A stretch of DNA of 64,000 nt from CAWFXC01 sp963819735. GTDB lineage: Bacteria; Actinomycetota; Acidimicrobiia; IMCC26256; DASPTH01. Shown one piece after another: positions 27,987 through 36,986 of the stretch (its first letter is position 1; each line of letters begins with the position of its first letter). A program made the translations under genes and the position numbers. The DNA lies in NCBI GenBank assembly GCA_963819735.1, contig CAWFXC010000004.1, positions 372,001-436,000 of the forward strand, read 5' to 3'. The notes below the pieces were generated by a model, which was not told the origin of the DNA, made no database searches, and saw only the letters and a list, made by a program, of their open reading frames with translations.

Positions 27987-28577
27987 ATGGCAGCGACGAC
28001 GACGACGAGCAGCACGAGGGTTGTGGACGGCCGGGAGGTTCCGCCCCCGGGACGCTGGACGTTCGACACCACTCATTCGAACATTCAGTTCGTCGCTCGT
28101 CACATGATGATCTCCAAGGTTCGCGGAACCTTCCGTGCGTTCTCGGGCACCGTGGTGATCGGCGAAGATCCGACTCAGTCGACCGTGGAGGTCGACATCG
28201 AGGCGGCCAGCATCGACACCGGTGACTCGAGCCGCGACGAGCACCTCCGGGGACCGGACTTCCTCGACGTCGAGCACTCTCCCGAGATCCACTATCTGAG
28301 CACCTCCGTGCAGCCGGTCGGCGACCGGTGGGCCGTCACCGGGATGCTCACGATCAAAGCCGTGACCCGGGAGGTCACCCTGTCCGTCGAGTTCTGCGGC
28401 GCCCAGCGTGACCCATGGGGCAGCGTCCGCGCCGGCTTCCTGGCCACCGCGGAGATCGACCGCGACGACTTCGACATCACCTGGAACCAAATGCTCGAGA
28501 GCGGCGGGTTCCTCGTTGGGAAGGGCGTCCGCATCGAGATCGAAGCCGAGCTCGTGCTCGATCCGCCTGCCGAATGA
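27987..28577 (+). CDS. YceI-family lipid-binding protein
   Basis: 196 residues from ATG 27987 (AAGGAG 6 nt upstream). YceI lipocalin-like barrel: PGRWTFDTTHSNIQFVARHM, VEVDIEAASIDTGDSSRDEHLRGPDFLDVEHSPEI and KAVTREVTLSVEF. No signal peptide, so probably cytosolic. YceI proteins bind polyprenoids such as isoprenoid quinones and are induced by acid, base or osmotic stress. Followed by Hsp20, consistent with a stress role. Confidence 0.9.
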   Translation: MAATTTTSSTRVVDGREVPPPGRWTFDTTHSNIQFVARHMMISKVRGTFRAFSGTVVIGEDPTQSTVEVDIEAASIDTGDSSRDEHLRGPDFLDVEHSPEIHYLSTSVQPVGDRWAVTGMLTIKAVTREVTLSVEFCGAQRDPWGSVRAGFLATAEIDRDDFDITWNQMLESGGFLVGKGVRIEIEAELVLDPPAE

Positions 28578-28768
28578 CGGTTGGCACCCGACCAGACGCC
28601 TAGGGAACGTCCTGCTTCTCCGTCGACCGCGTGGTCGTCACCTGCCACCTGGGTGCGCGCCCGGGCGCGGCTCCACCGTTCCGATGCAGACCACGCGATC
28701 ACGGGATGCAGCGGTACCGCGTCGAACACAGGCTGTTCGTAACGTTCGTGACAGGAGAGGAGCGCTCA

Positions 28769-29218
28769 ATGACCCAGGTTGTGCGACGCCAGAGCAGCGA
28801 GCCGATGACGCGCTGGGATCCGGCATCAGACCTCCAGAGCCTGAGCACCCTCATGAGTCGCTTCATGGAGGGCTTCGGGGACGTTCCTCCCGTGCTCGAT
28901 GGCGGGTTCGTTCCGGCCGCCGACATCGAGGAGACCGACGACGCCTTCATCATCGAGGTCGAGCTGCCGGGCATCAGCAAGAAGGATGTGGATGTCTCGC
29001 TCTCGGGGCGACGGCTCACGATCAGCGGAGAGCGCAAGGAGAAGGAACGGACGGGCGTGCTCCGTCGCCGTGTCCGCAGCATGGGCTCGTTCCGCTACGA
29101 AGTGGTGCTACCCGCGGATGTCGACGAGGACTCCGTGGACGCTCGACTGCGCGACGGCGTCCTGACGGTCCAGGTCGCCAAGCGCACCGCTGACAAGCAT
29201 CACGTCGAGATCCAATGA
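28769..29218 (+). CDS. Hsp20/alpha-crystallin small heat-shock protein
   Basis: 149 residues from ATG 28769 (AGGAGAGGAG upstream). The alpha-crystallin domain spans about 48-145: FVPAADIEETDDAFIIEVELPGISKKDVDVSLSGRRLTISGERK, and ADVDEDSVDARLRDGVLTVQVAK with the canonical DGVL. There is no C-terminal IxI/V anchor beyond VEIQ. An ATP-independent holdase. ATGA overlap with the next peroxiredoxin gene indicates coupling. The 191-bp upstream region shows no operator of the 43-64 kb type. Confidence 0.95.
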   Translation: MTQVVRRQSSEPMTRWDPASDLQSLSTLMSRFMEGFGDVPPVLDGGFVPAADIEETDDAFIIEVELPGISKKDVDVSLSGRRLTISGERKEKERTGVLRRRVRSMGSFRYEVVLPADVDEDSVDARLRDGVLTVQVAKRTADKHHVEIQ

Positions 29219-29679
29219 GCAAGGAGGAGGCGCCCGACTTCACATTGCCGTCGGGGCCTGACAGCGAATTCCACCTCGCCGACGTCCGCGGGCGGCCGGT
29301 CGTGCTGGCCTTCTATCCGGCCGACTGGAGCCCGGTGTGTAGCGATCAGCTCTCGCTGTACCAAGCCATCGTCCACGAGTTCGACGCATGCAACGCAGCG
29401 CTCGTAGCCATCTCCGTCGACGGCACCTGGTGCCACCGGGCGTTCGCAGAGGCACGGGGGATCACGTTCCCGCTCCTGTCCGACTTCGAGCCGAAGGGGG
29501 CCGTCTCGCGAATGTACGACGCATACCGGACCGTGGACGGCTTCAGCGAGCGGGCGCTGTTCGTTCTCGATCCTGCAGGGCGGATCGAGTGGCAGTTGAT
29601 TGTGCCGCCCGAAGAGAACCCGGGCGCGGACGGGATCCTCAACGTCTTGGACGACATGACCTTGCACAGCGTGTCGTGA
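29215..29679 (+). CDS. AhpC/TSA peroxiredoxin
   Basis: 154 residues. Thioredoxin-fold peroxidase with APDFTLPSG, LAFYPADWSPVC (peroxidatic Cys42; the usual Thr three residues earlier is Ser39) and VAISVDGTWCHRAFAEARGITFPLLSDF. Cys59 or Cys72 could act as resolving partner. Reduces peroxides with thioredoxin or mycothiol-linked electrons. Its start overlaps the Hsp20 stop, forming a heat/oxidative-stress operon with the DsbA-like gene that follows 132 bp downstream. Confidence 0.92.
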   Translation: MSKEEAPDFTLPSGPDSEFHLADVRGRPVVLAFYPADWSPVCSDQLSLYQAIVHEFDACNAALVAISVDGTWCHRAFAEARGITFPLLSDFEPKGAVSRMYDAYRTVDGFSERALFVLDPAGRIEWQLIVPPEENPGADGILNVLDDMTLHSVS

Positions 29680-29811
29680 CGTTCGGCGACAAATCACCAA
29701 ACAGCATCGCGCGCCGTTGGCCCGCATCCCGGGGCGCGCAGACGAGGGACCCGAGGCAAGAGCGTCGATGAATGCAGACCGCGAACTCCCCACGATGCAT
29801 CGGGAGCGATC

Positions 29812-30366
29812 ATGACCTCCGCTATTCCTGTTCACCGACTGACCGTTCCCGTGACGGATCGCGACCACATCCGGGGCGCCCTCGATGCCCGGTTCACGCT
29901 CGTCGAGTACGGAGATTACGAGTGCCCGTTCTGTCGCGCCGCCCACCCGGTCGTCCAGGAAGTCGAGCGCCGATTGAATGGGCAGCTGTGCTTCGCGTAC
30001 CGACAGTTCCCCATCGTAAATGCACATCCGCACGCGGTCCGCGCAGCTCAGGCGGCCGAAGCCGCCGGCGCGCAGGGACAGTTCTGGCTCATGCACGACC
30101 GGCTCTTCGAGAACCCAACGGGCCTCGCGGACGAGAGCCTGGTCCGCATCGCGGTACAGATCGGGCTCGACACCCGCCGCTTCATCGCCGAACTCACCGC
30201 GAACCGGTACCTCGACCGCATCCGGGAGGACATGGCAAGCGGCGCGCGGAGTGGCGTGAACGGAACACCCACGTTCTTCGTCGGCGGCGTCCGCTACGAC
30301 GGCAGGCCCGATGCCGTCTCCCTGATCATGGCACTGCAGGACAGCGCCGCTGCGTACAGCGCGTGA
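29812..30366 (+). CDS. DsbA-like thioredoxin-fold protein (NhaA-C type)
   Basis: 184 residues. LVEYGDYECPFCRAAHPVVQEVERR contains the CPFC active site; NGTPTFFVGGVRYDGRPD carries the cis-proline loop. No signal peptide, so a cytoplasmic DsbA-fold oxidoreductase, like the domain often fused to Na+/H+ antiporters. ATG 29812 follows GGGAGCGATC, giving a reasonable ribosome-binding site. Confidence 0.9.
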   Translation: MTSAIPVHRLTVPVTDRDHIRGALDARFTLVEYGDYECPFCRAAHPVVQEVERRLNGQLCFAYRQFPIVNAHPHAVRAAQAAEAAGAQGQFWLMHDRLFENPTGLADESLVRIAVQIGLDTRRFIAELTANRYLDRIREDMASGARSGVNGTPTFFVGGVRYDGRPDAVSLIMALQDSAAAYSA

Positions 30367-30419
30367 CGGACGCGAGCGGAGAACGATGACCCTCGTAATG
30401 GCGATCAGCGCGCTGCGGG

Positions 30420-30815
30420 GTGCGGAGGCAGCGACCGCCGGCGACAGTCTCGGAGGTTGAGGTGGCGCCGTCGGCGATCGATCGCGCACATAGCGCCGTC
30501 TGGGTGCGTCGGCCATCCGAGCTCCGAGGTCGAGTCGTACGGGTCGCGTGGGACGGCGACGCCGCAGTGTGCTTCGGGGACGGCGCGTTGGCCGACCTCG
30601 CCGACGGCGAGCACTGCTTCGTCGCCGTCGGCACCGGCGGCGGCACCATGGAGCACGAGTTCGCGGCGCGCCTCCGCGACCTCAGGCCCGAGCTCGTCAG
30701 CGACGAGCTGCTCCTCGAGCTCCTCGATCACGTCCCGCTGGGCCCGACCGTCGTCGAGGTCGAAGCGGCGCTCGCGCACCAACGGCAGCGACGTCTCGTG
30801 GTCCTCGCTGCGTAG
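30420..30815 (+). CDS. Hypothetical protein
   Basis: 131 residues from GTG 30420, or 117 from GTG 30462, which has GGAGG upstream. A beta-rich N-terminal half (VVRVAWDGDAAVCFGDGALADLADGEHCFVAVGT) leads into a helical, leucine-rich C-terminal half (LVSDELLLELLDHVPLGPTVVEVEAALAHQ). No recognised family. Codon use matches its neighbours. It may be the last gene of the Hsp20 operon. Confidence 0.5.
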   Translation: MRRQRPPATVSEVEVAPSAIDRAHSAVWVRRPSELRGRVVRVAWDGDAAVCFGDGALADLADGEHCFVAVGTGGGTMEHEFAARLRDLRPELVSDELLLELLDHVPLGPTVVEVEAALAHQRQRRLVVLAA

Positions 30816-30845
30816 GCGCGTCGAGTGCGTCGATCGGCGCGGAGT

Positions 30846-32200
30846 TCAAGCAGGCGCGTGTGCCGTCACGCGCCCCGAGCGGACGGCGTCGATCAGCGCA
30901 GCATGATCGCGTTCGGTCTGGTGCGAGTACGCGTCGGCGAACACCGCCACGGCCTCGTCGAACGTCGGCCGCCGCCCGAGGTAGCCCCCGATGGTGGCGG
31001 CGTCACCCGACCGGGCGTGGGCCCGTGCGAGCACACGACCGCACAGTCGCGCATAGGTCGCGAACCCCGGCTCGGTCATGACGTCGAGGTTCACGGAACC
31101 CTTCATGTCTCGGAACTGGCGGACGTAGTAGTGGTGATCCCCATCGGTGGTCCAGCCGAGGAAGATGTCGCTCGCGGCCTGCATGAGCCGTTGCCCGACC
31201 ACCACGCGCTGACCCTGGTGCGTGAACTCGGAGGGCCCCGCGTACGGTGCGTTCACGGCCTCGTTCGCTTCCTTCAGCTGCAGGAAGAGCGGCGTGCGCC
31301 CGTCGGGATCCATGAGCAGCACGAGGTAGCAACGGGTCCCGACGCTGCCGACGCCGACGACCTTGCGCGCGGCGTCGACGATGACCCATCGCTCGAGCAG
31401 CGGGCGCCGATCCGGCGGGAGGGACTCGCACGTACCGCGCGAGCATCTTCTCCGCGTCGTGGTCCTCGATCGCGTCGTGGACGATGAGCGGAGGCTTGTC
31501 GACGATGCGGCGCCGGCCGTCCACGATCGCAGTGAACTTCGGAAGCGCGCCCAGGCTCGTCCGATGGTGCACCTTGGCCACGCACAAGGCGTCCTCGAGA
31601 CCCTTGGCCCGCTCTTCGCGCGCGATGGCCAAGACCTGTTGCACGTCGACTCGCTCATACCAGACGTCGAGCGGCGACATGGGTCCGAGCTCGTTCATGT
31701 GCTCCCGATACGCGCGCACGGTGCCCTCGACCGCTGCGGTGCGCGCCGGCTCGTCGATGTTGAGATTGCGTGCCGCCACGGCGACGCTCGCGGCGAGTCG
31801 TTTGACGTCCCATTCCCATGGACTCGGGAGCGTCTCGTCGAAGTCGTTGACGTCGAAGATCAGGTTCCGCTCAGGTGTTGCGAACACACCGAAGTTGGCG
31901 AGGTGTGCGTCACCACAGACCTGCACACGGTGCCCGGTCACCGGGGTGCCGGCAAGATCGTCGGCCATGAGCTGCGGCCGCGCCGCGCAGGAACGCGAAG
32001 GGAGACACCAGCATCCGCTCGTATCGCACGGGTACGAGGTCCGGGAGACGGGTCGCGTTCGACGCCTCGAGTCGCGCCACGGGATCAGATCGTGCGGGAT
32101 CGGGCTCCCACTGCGCGTGCACCGATCGCGGCACCTGCTTTCGGAGCGACCTACCCTCGATGCGGCGCTGTTCGTACGACTTCACTCCGGAAGTCGGCAT
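30846..32200 (-). pseudogene. DUF2252 family protein, disrupted by two frameshifts
   Basis: Three consecutive minus-strand frames together give one complete DUF2252 protein. The N-terminus from 32200 contains RSLRKQVPRSVHAQW and LPDLVPVRYERMLVSPFAFLRG. The frame then shifts near 31970 into MADDLAGTPVTGHRVQVCGDAHLANFG and DFDETLPSPWEWDVKRLAAS, and shifts again near 31430 into SLPPDRRPLLERWVIVDAARKVVG. The C-terminal part runs intact to 30846. Each join needs a single-base change and neither is in a homopolymer. DUF2252 proteins have a kinase-like (APH) fold and unknown function. Confidence 0.75.
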
Positions 32201-32349
32201 CGTCCTCAACGATGACGACCACACCCGTGCACGCACCACGCGCCCGCGTAGTAGGTAGCACACTGCGATGTGCGCCGTCGATAAGCTCACGGCTCCTGTC
32301 CCCTTCGTCATGTCGGCAGATCACCGTCCGAGGCAGGAAGGGAACCCCG

Positions 32350-33376
32350 GTGGAGCCCATCCGCGTCGGACTCATGGCTGATCCAGCGGCACCGACCAAG
32401 ATCGCACACGCTCTGACCGACCTGAAACCGCTGGATGGCAGCCGCAGCGTGGGACATCACGATTGTGAGCCAGCCGTTCACTACCGGCTCCGAGGATGTC
32501 GAGACCGCGATGGGTCGGCTGCACGACCAGGCGCGCCAACGAAACTGGGACCTCGTGGTCGGGCTGACCGAACTTCCACTTCACGACCACGAGGGTCGGC
32601 ACCTGCTCGTCCAGACCGATCGAGCGCGACGGACGGCCGTGCTGTCACTACCTGCCTTGGGCGGAATTCGTATGCACGCACGTGCCCGTCGGGCGGTGGG
32701 CTCGCTGGTGAGCAGCATGGCCGACCCGAACGCGACGGATGAGCATCGCGTGGCACTGCCGCGCGTGCGCGGGCGTTGGCGCCTGCTCTTGGGCATGGTT
32801 CTCGCGAATCGTCCGTGGCTCCTGGTGCCAGGATTGAAGTCTGCGCTCGTGGCGGCGCTGGCGACGGGAGCGGTGGCGACGATCAACAACACGGTCTGGG
32901 TGCTTGCGGCCTCGCTGTCGTGGTGGCGCTTGGTGGTGGCGACGATCGGCTCGATCGCGATCGTCGTCGCCTGGCTCGTGATCGACGGCAAACTGTGGGA
33001 CCGGCCCGACGACGACTCTCCGCAGGCGCGGGAGCGGTCGCGCCTGTACAACGCCTCGACACTGCTGACCTTGGTGACCGGCGTGGTCATCTGTTATGCC
33101 GGCCTCTACGTCGTGAACTTGGCGTGGGCGTACTTCATCCTCGACCCCGGCGAGATGAGTGGCTCTGTGCACTCCGCGCTCGGTTACGGGAACCTCTTCG
33201 TCCTGGCCTGGTTCGTTGCGTCTGCCGCAACCGTCGGCGGCGGCCTCGGCAGCGGTTTGGAGACCGACGAAGCGATACGCGCGGCTGCCTATTCCAAGCG
33301 AGAACAGGACCGGCGCGAGCGCCTCGCCTCCGACGGCGATCCGCCTGGTCAGAGCAGCAGTTCGAAGAGCGTGTAG
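32350..33376 (+). pseudogene. Actinobacterial four-helix membrane protein with 5' frameshift
   Basis: GTG 32350 (after GGAAGGG) begins VEPIRVGLMADPAAPTKIAH, the normal start of this conserved membrane family. Near 32434 the homology moves one frame to WDITIVSQPFTTGSEDVETA and continues to 33376. Downstream are ARARRAVGSLVSS, GRWRLLLGMVLANRPWLLVPGL, four hydrophobic segments and the C-terminal GSGLETDEAIRAAAYSKREQ. Alternatively translation starts at ATG 32435 and yields 313 residues lacking about 28. Function unknown. The 3' end overlaps the convergent DUF1931 gene by 28 bp. Confidence 0.65.
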
Positions 33377-33804
33377 CTGCGTTCCCAGTGCTCGCTCGAT
33401 GGTTTCGCGAGCTTGGGATCGATGATCGTGAAGCTGCGTCCCAGCGCAGTGCACAACCCCCCGGCGACCGACGGCAGGCGCGCTTCGGTCACTTCGCTGA
33501 GAGTCACGTCGAGTTGCGGATGGGCGACGAGCTCGACGAGGGAGGGTTCGAGGCCGATGTCGCGGTCGAGCTGATTGAACTCGTGGATGCGCTCCTGCAG
33601 GCCCTTGGTGATCGGCAAGTCCCAGTACTCGATCGTGTCGCGGAGGTTGGCCTTGGCGTTCGCCTGCCCGCGGATGAGCAGATCGACGATCCGGTCGAAC
33701 ACGAAGCCGCGCAAACGCTTCAGGTCGTTCTTGTCCACGTCGATCTCTGCCACCGAGCGGAAGAACCGCTCGTACTTCGGAATTGCCGTCACGCCCATCG
33801 CCAT
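33349..33804 (-). CDS. DUF1931 histone-fold-like protein
   Basis: 151 residues from ATG 33804, which has GAGGAG upstream. The pattern IPKYERFFRSVAEIDVDKNDLKRLRGFVFDRIVDLLIRGQANAKAN, a mid-protein DLPITKGLQERIHEF and a second helical half match DUF1931, whose structure is a doublet histone fold in one chain. Such bacterial histone-like proteins may bind and compact DNA; function is not established. It sits among stress and regulatory genes. Confidence 0.75.
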   Translation of the reverse strand: MAMGVTAIPKYERFFRSVAEIDVDKNDLKRLRGFVFDRIVDLLIRGQANAKANLRDTIEYWDLPITKGLQERIHEFNQLDRDIGLEPSLVELVAHPQLDVTLSEVTEARLPSVAGGLCTALGRSFTIIDPKLAKPSSEHWERSYTLFELLL

Positions 33805-33838
33805 GTCGTCTCCTCGCGCCGGTCGTGCCCGCGTCACA

Positions 33839-34231
33839 TCACTCGACGATCCAATCCGCCAAGCCGAAGATGCACAGCTCTCGACGAATCAAGGGGACGG
33901 GCGCTCGCACCATGAGCATCCCCCCTTCCGCCGTGAGCCGTTGTCGCTCGCTCATGAAGGCTCCGATGCCGCACGCATCCAGCAGGGTCACGTGTGCGAG
34001 GTCCACGACGACATCACCGTCGAGGCTCCGTAGGAGCGCGTGAACCTCGGGTTTCGTTGCGATGTCCACCTCACCGCCCATCCAGACCACTGTCGTTTCC
34101 GCCGACCTCTCGATGAACGTTCGCAGCGAGGGTCCTGCATCCGGCTGTGACCCAGGCATGTGGTGTGCCATCGTCAGCCCCTCGGCTCCAGGCGTCCGAA
34201 TGCGCGAACAGATCGGTGAGGCCACACTCAT
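33839..34231 (-). CDS. STAS-domain anti-sigma-antagonist-like protein without phospho-serine
   Basis: 130 residues from ATG 34231 (AGGAG 8 nt upstream); ATG 34171 is an alternative. STAS fold: TVVWMGGEVDIATKPEVHALLRSL, DVVVDLAHVTLLDACGIGAFMSERQRL, and GLADWIVE at the end. In anti-anti-sigma factors the loop reads D-S-S-G with the second serine phosphorylated; here it is D-A-C-G, so classical phospho-control is not possible. It might be constitutively active, redox-sensitive through the cysteine, or degenerate. Confidence 0.8.
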   Translation of the reverse strand: MSVASPICSRIRTPGAEGLTMAHHMPGSQPDAGPSLRTFIERSAETTVVWMGGEVDIATKPEVHALLRSLDGDVVVDLAHVTLLDACGIGAFMSERQRLTAEGGMLMVRAPVPLIRRELCIFGLADWIVE

Positions 34232-34370
34232 CGTTGTTTCTCCTGCCGAGAGGAGATCAGATCTCACTGCTTGGCTCCTCACCATCCAACGCCTGCCGCC
34301 GACAGGTCGGGATCACGTGAGCGCGTGGGTTTCCATCTTCCTCACCGGCGCGACCGCGCCATCCCGGCGC

Positions 34371-34506
34371 GGTGAGGCGAAGTTCGTCGGCACCGAGGAA
34401 CCGTCCTCATCACGCGACCGCGTGGAACGCGGTGGCCGGTGCGATCTACGAGATCGCGGGGGGTGCCGCCGACGGTGCTCGGCCATGCTCACGCGATGGC
34501 AAACAT
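34371..34506 (+). repeat. Left copy of a ~136-bp inverted repeat flanking the ThuA-like gene
   Basis: Aligns gaplessly to the reverse complement of 35445-35580 with about 11 mismatches. Internal palindrome CACGCGACCGCGTG at 34411-34424. The inner end reaches just past the ATG of the ThuA-like gene at 34496. The repeat carries no recognisable coding sequence and lies 85 bp beyond the 5' end of the STAS gene. Confidence 0.85.
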
Positions 34507-35417
34507 CTTGTTGCAGACGACCATCGTGGACATCCCCGACGACTGGAACGTCGGGCGGTTCTCTCTCCTCGCCGAGGAGCTAAGCACGCGCCGGCCACGA
34601 GGTGACGGCCCGCAACCGTGACGAAGCGACCGACGACTCGGTGCTGAGCGTGCTCGACACGCTCGACTACGACCAACTCTGGCTGATGGCCGTCGACACC
34701 GGCGACGGGCTCTCGCCCGGTGACTCGGCGGGGATCATGCGTTTCCGCGAGCGTGGTGGCGGGGTGCTGACCGCGCGCGACCACCAGGACCTCGGCTCCT
34801 GTCTGGTCTGCCTCGGTTCGATCGGCCAGCTCAACCACTTCCACAGTCAGAATCCCGAGCCGCACGCCCGTCGTGACGATCAGGACAACCCGAACATCTC
34901 GTGGCCGAACTACCACTCGGGTGCGAACGGCGAGTACCAGCCGGTCATGGCCGACGAACCGGCGCACGAGCTCCTCCGGACCGACCGGAACCCCAGCGGC
35001 CGCATCGAGTGGTTCCCCGCCCACCCCCACGAGGGTGCGGTGTCGGCGCCGCCGGAGTACGACTTCGCGCAGGTCGTCGGCCGGGGTCGCAGCACGGTCA
35101 GCGGCCGTACGTTCAACCTCGCCGTCGCCCTCGAAGGCGAGACGATGGCCGACGGCGGCCCCGCGGGCCGGGCAGTGGCGTGCTCGACCTTCCACCACTT
35201 CGCCGACATGAACTGGGACATCGACGCCGGCGCGCCGTCGTTCGTGACCGAGCCGCCGAGCGACGAGATGAAGCGGGATCCCTCCCGTTTCGAGGTGTTC
35301 AAGGACTACGTGCGAAACATCGCCCGTTGGCTCGGTGCGCGTGCCGAGCACAACGGCAACACCAGAAAGAACGGCAAGGTGCGCGCCCCGCAGTCGGCAG
35401 CCCTCGCGGAGGGCTGA
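34496..35417 (+). pseudogene. ThuA/class-I-amidotransferase-like protein with one frameshift
   Basis: From ATG 34496 the frame reads MANILLQTTIVDIPDDW and FSLLAEELS; near 34585 it must slip one base to continue RAGHEVTARNRDEATDDSVL. After that it is open to 35417: QLWLMAVDTGDGLSPGDSAGIM, GGGVLTARDHQDLGSCL, NYHSGANGEYQPV and ACSTFHHFADMNWDID. The pattern resembles ThuA/GATase-1-like folds. Function and substrate are unknown. It is enclosed by inverted repeats, so it may have arrived as a cassette. A shorter protein could start at GTG 34602. Confidence 0.6.
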
Positions 35418-35444
35418 ACCGCAGCCAGGTTCATTCGGGGGCAA

Positions 35445-35580
35445 ATGTTCGCCATCGCGTGAGCATGGCCGAGCACCGCCGGCGGCACCCCCCGCGATCT
35501 CGAAGATCGCACCGGCCACCGCGTTCCACGCGGTCGCGTGATGAGACCGGCTCCCTGGTGCCGACGAACCTTGCCTCACC
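35445..35580 (-). repeat. Right copy of the ~136-bp inverted repeat
   Basis: Inverse partner of 34371-34506 (about 92% identical, no gaps). Starts 28 bp after the stop of the ThuA-like gene and ends 27 bp before the end of the GAF-ANTAR gene. The two copies enclose about 0.94 kb. Confidence 0.85.
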
Positions 35581-35606
35581 ACGACATGATGCCGATCTCG
35601 CTGGAC

Positions 35607-36341
35607 TCAAGGTGTTCGGCCTGAGTAATCGATCTCCCCAATGCTCACGGTCCCGTCGAGGACGCCATGTGCTATGTCGGCGAGTTTGAGATTGTGGTGG
35701 CGGGCGTGGTTGCGCATCCTCGAGAAGGCCGCTCCCAGGTCGAGTCCCGTCCGTTCCGCAAGGGCGCCTTTCGCCTGCTCGATGACGATGCGGCTCTCGA
35801 GCGCGTGCGTGAGTTGTGCGTTCACGAGCTGACTCTCAAGAAAGGCGCGATGATGCAGGATGCTGATCGTGGCCACGTCAGCCAACGCCTGGGCAGTCAC
35901 GGCATCGTCTTCCTCCAGATGGTGCTGATCGGTGCAGAACAGGTTGAGAGCGCCGATGACTTCGCTTCGCAGACGCATCGGGAGGGCATGCACAGAACGG
36001 AAGCCCGCGTTGAGCGCGAATTCTTCGAAGCGAGGCCAGTGGCGCGCGGTCGCGTCCAGATGGTGATTCAAGACCGGCAGGCGCGTGCGGAAGCAATCGA
36101 AGCAGGGACCTTCCTGCGCTTGCACCTCGAAGAGCTCTACGAGGCGAATCGCTTCGCTGGACGAGGCAACGACGCACAAGTTGCCGTCGGGGTTCGCGAG
36201 CATCAAGCCGGCCGCAGAAACATCGAGTACCTCCGGGCAACGACGGGCGAGTGTGGTCAAAAGGTCAATGACGTCGAAGTCGTCTACGAGTGTGTCGGCG
36301 AGTTGTACGAACGTTCGCGTCAGCAATGACTCTCTCGACAT
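35607..36341 (-). CDS. GAF-ANTAR antitermination regulator
   Basis: 244 residues. The GAF domain (about 10-165) has AAGLMLANPDGNLCVVASSSE and EGPCFDCFRTRLPVLNHHLD. The C-terminal ANTAR RNA-binding three-helix domain is THALESRIVIEQAKGALAERTGLDLGAAFSRMRNHARHHNLKLADIA. GAF-ANTAR proteins bind paired RNA hairpins to suppress transcription termination in actinobacteria. The target leader is not identified in the window. Confidence 0.92.
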   Translation of the reverse strand: MSRESLLTRTFVQLADTLVDDFDVIDLLTTLARRCPEVLDVSAAGLMLANPDGNLCVVASSSEAIRLVELFEVQAQEGPCFDCFRTRLPVLNHHLDATARHWPRFEEFALNAGFRSVHALPMRLRSEVIGALNLFCTDQHHLEEDDAVTAQALADVATISILHHRAFLESQLVNAQLTHALESRIVIEQAKGALAERTGLDLGAAFSRMRNHARHHNLKLADIAHGVLDGTVSIGEIDYSGRTP

Positions 36342-36454
36342 CGCTACCTCCTAGGGGCACGTTGCACTGACACCATCGTCGGGATGTCACGGCCGACGGA
36401 ATACAAGACGACCGCCGGTTACGTGACGGTTCGTCCAACGATGCGGGCCCAGAC

Positions 36455-36850
36455 CTACTCACTCGCGAGCCAGTGGTGGACGGTTGCCGGGTCACCGGCG
36501 ACCGGCTCCTTCAGTTCGAAGTTGATGACGCTCGTGCCCGTGCCCAGCACGCCTCGAAATACCGGTACGAGCTGGCACCAAAGCTTCGCGACCCTGTCTG
36601 CCACTTTGCCGGCCGAGTTGGCTCTCGATCGTTGTGCCGGTGACGCTGGCGAGCGCCGCTTTCAGGTCTACGACCCGCAGGTCGCGATCGACGAAGCCGT
36701 CCGGCGACGCCGAATGGAGCGTCCCGAGCAACGCGAGGTTCTCGGCCGCCGTATGAGCCTGCTCCAAGCTCTGCGCCAGTCGCTGCTGATCTTCCCTGTC
36801 GATGGTAAAGCCGATCCACGTGACGGTGTGATGGTGCCGTGACGCACCAG
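36455..36850 (-). pseudogene. PAS-domain regulator fragment with frameshift
   Basis: HHHTVTWIGFTIDREDQQRL and LALLGTLHSASPDGFVDRDLRV plus TGTTIESQLGR are typical of the PAS domain of actinobacterial PAS-PP2C or PAS-kinase proteins. One frame over, KLWCQLVPVFRGVLGTGTSV and VHHWLASE then a stop at 36455 continue the same domain and cut it before its last strands. The remaining domains are absent, so this is a relic. Upstream boundaries are fuzzy (up to about 36908). Confidence 0.65.
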
Positions 36851-36986
36851 CCCGAAGATCACTTCGTTTTCGTGCGTCACGCGTAAGGCAACAGCCTGTC
36901 GAGGACAACCGGGTGCTGTCATCACCGAAGTGTGTGGTTCGCGTCGGGCCGACCAGGTGAACTCGGCACTGATCGGGTGAGACCGT

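Noticed and set aside
28590..28612. Possible DosR-type site upstream of Hsp20 (around AGGGAACGTCC)
   Set aside because: Only one arm fits in either orientation, and the distance to the start is too large.
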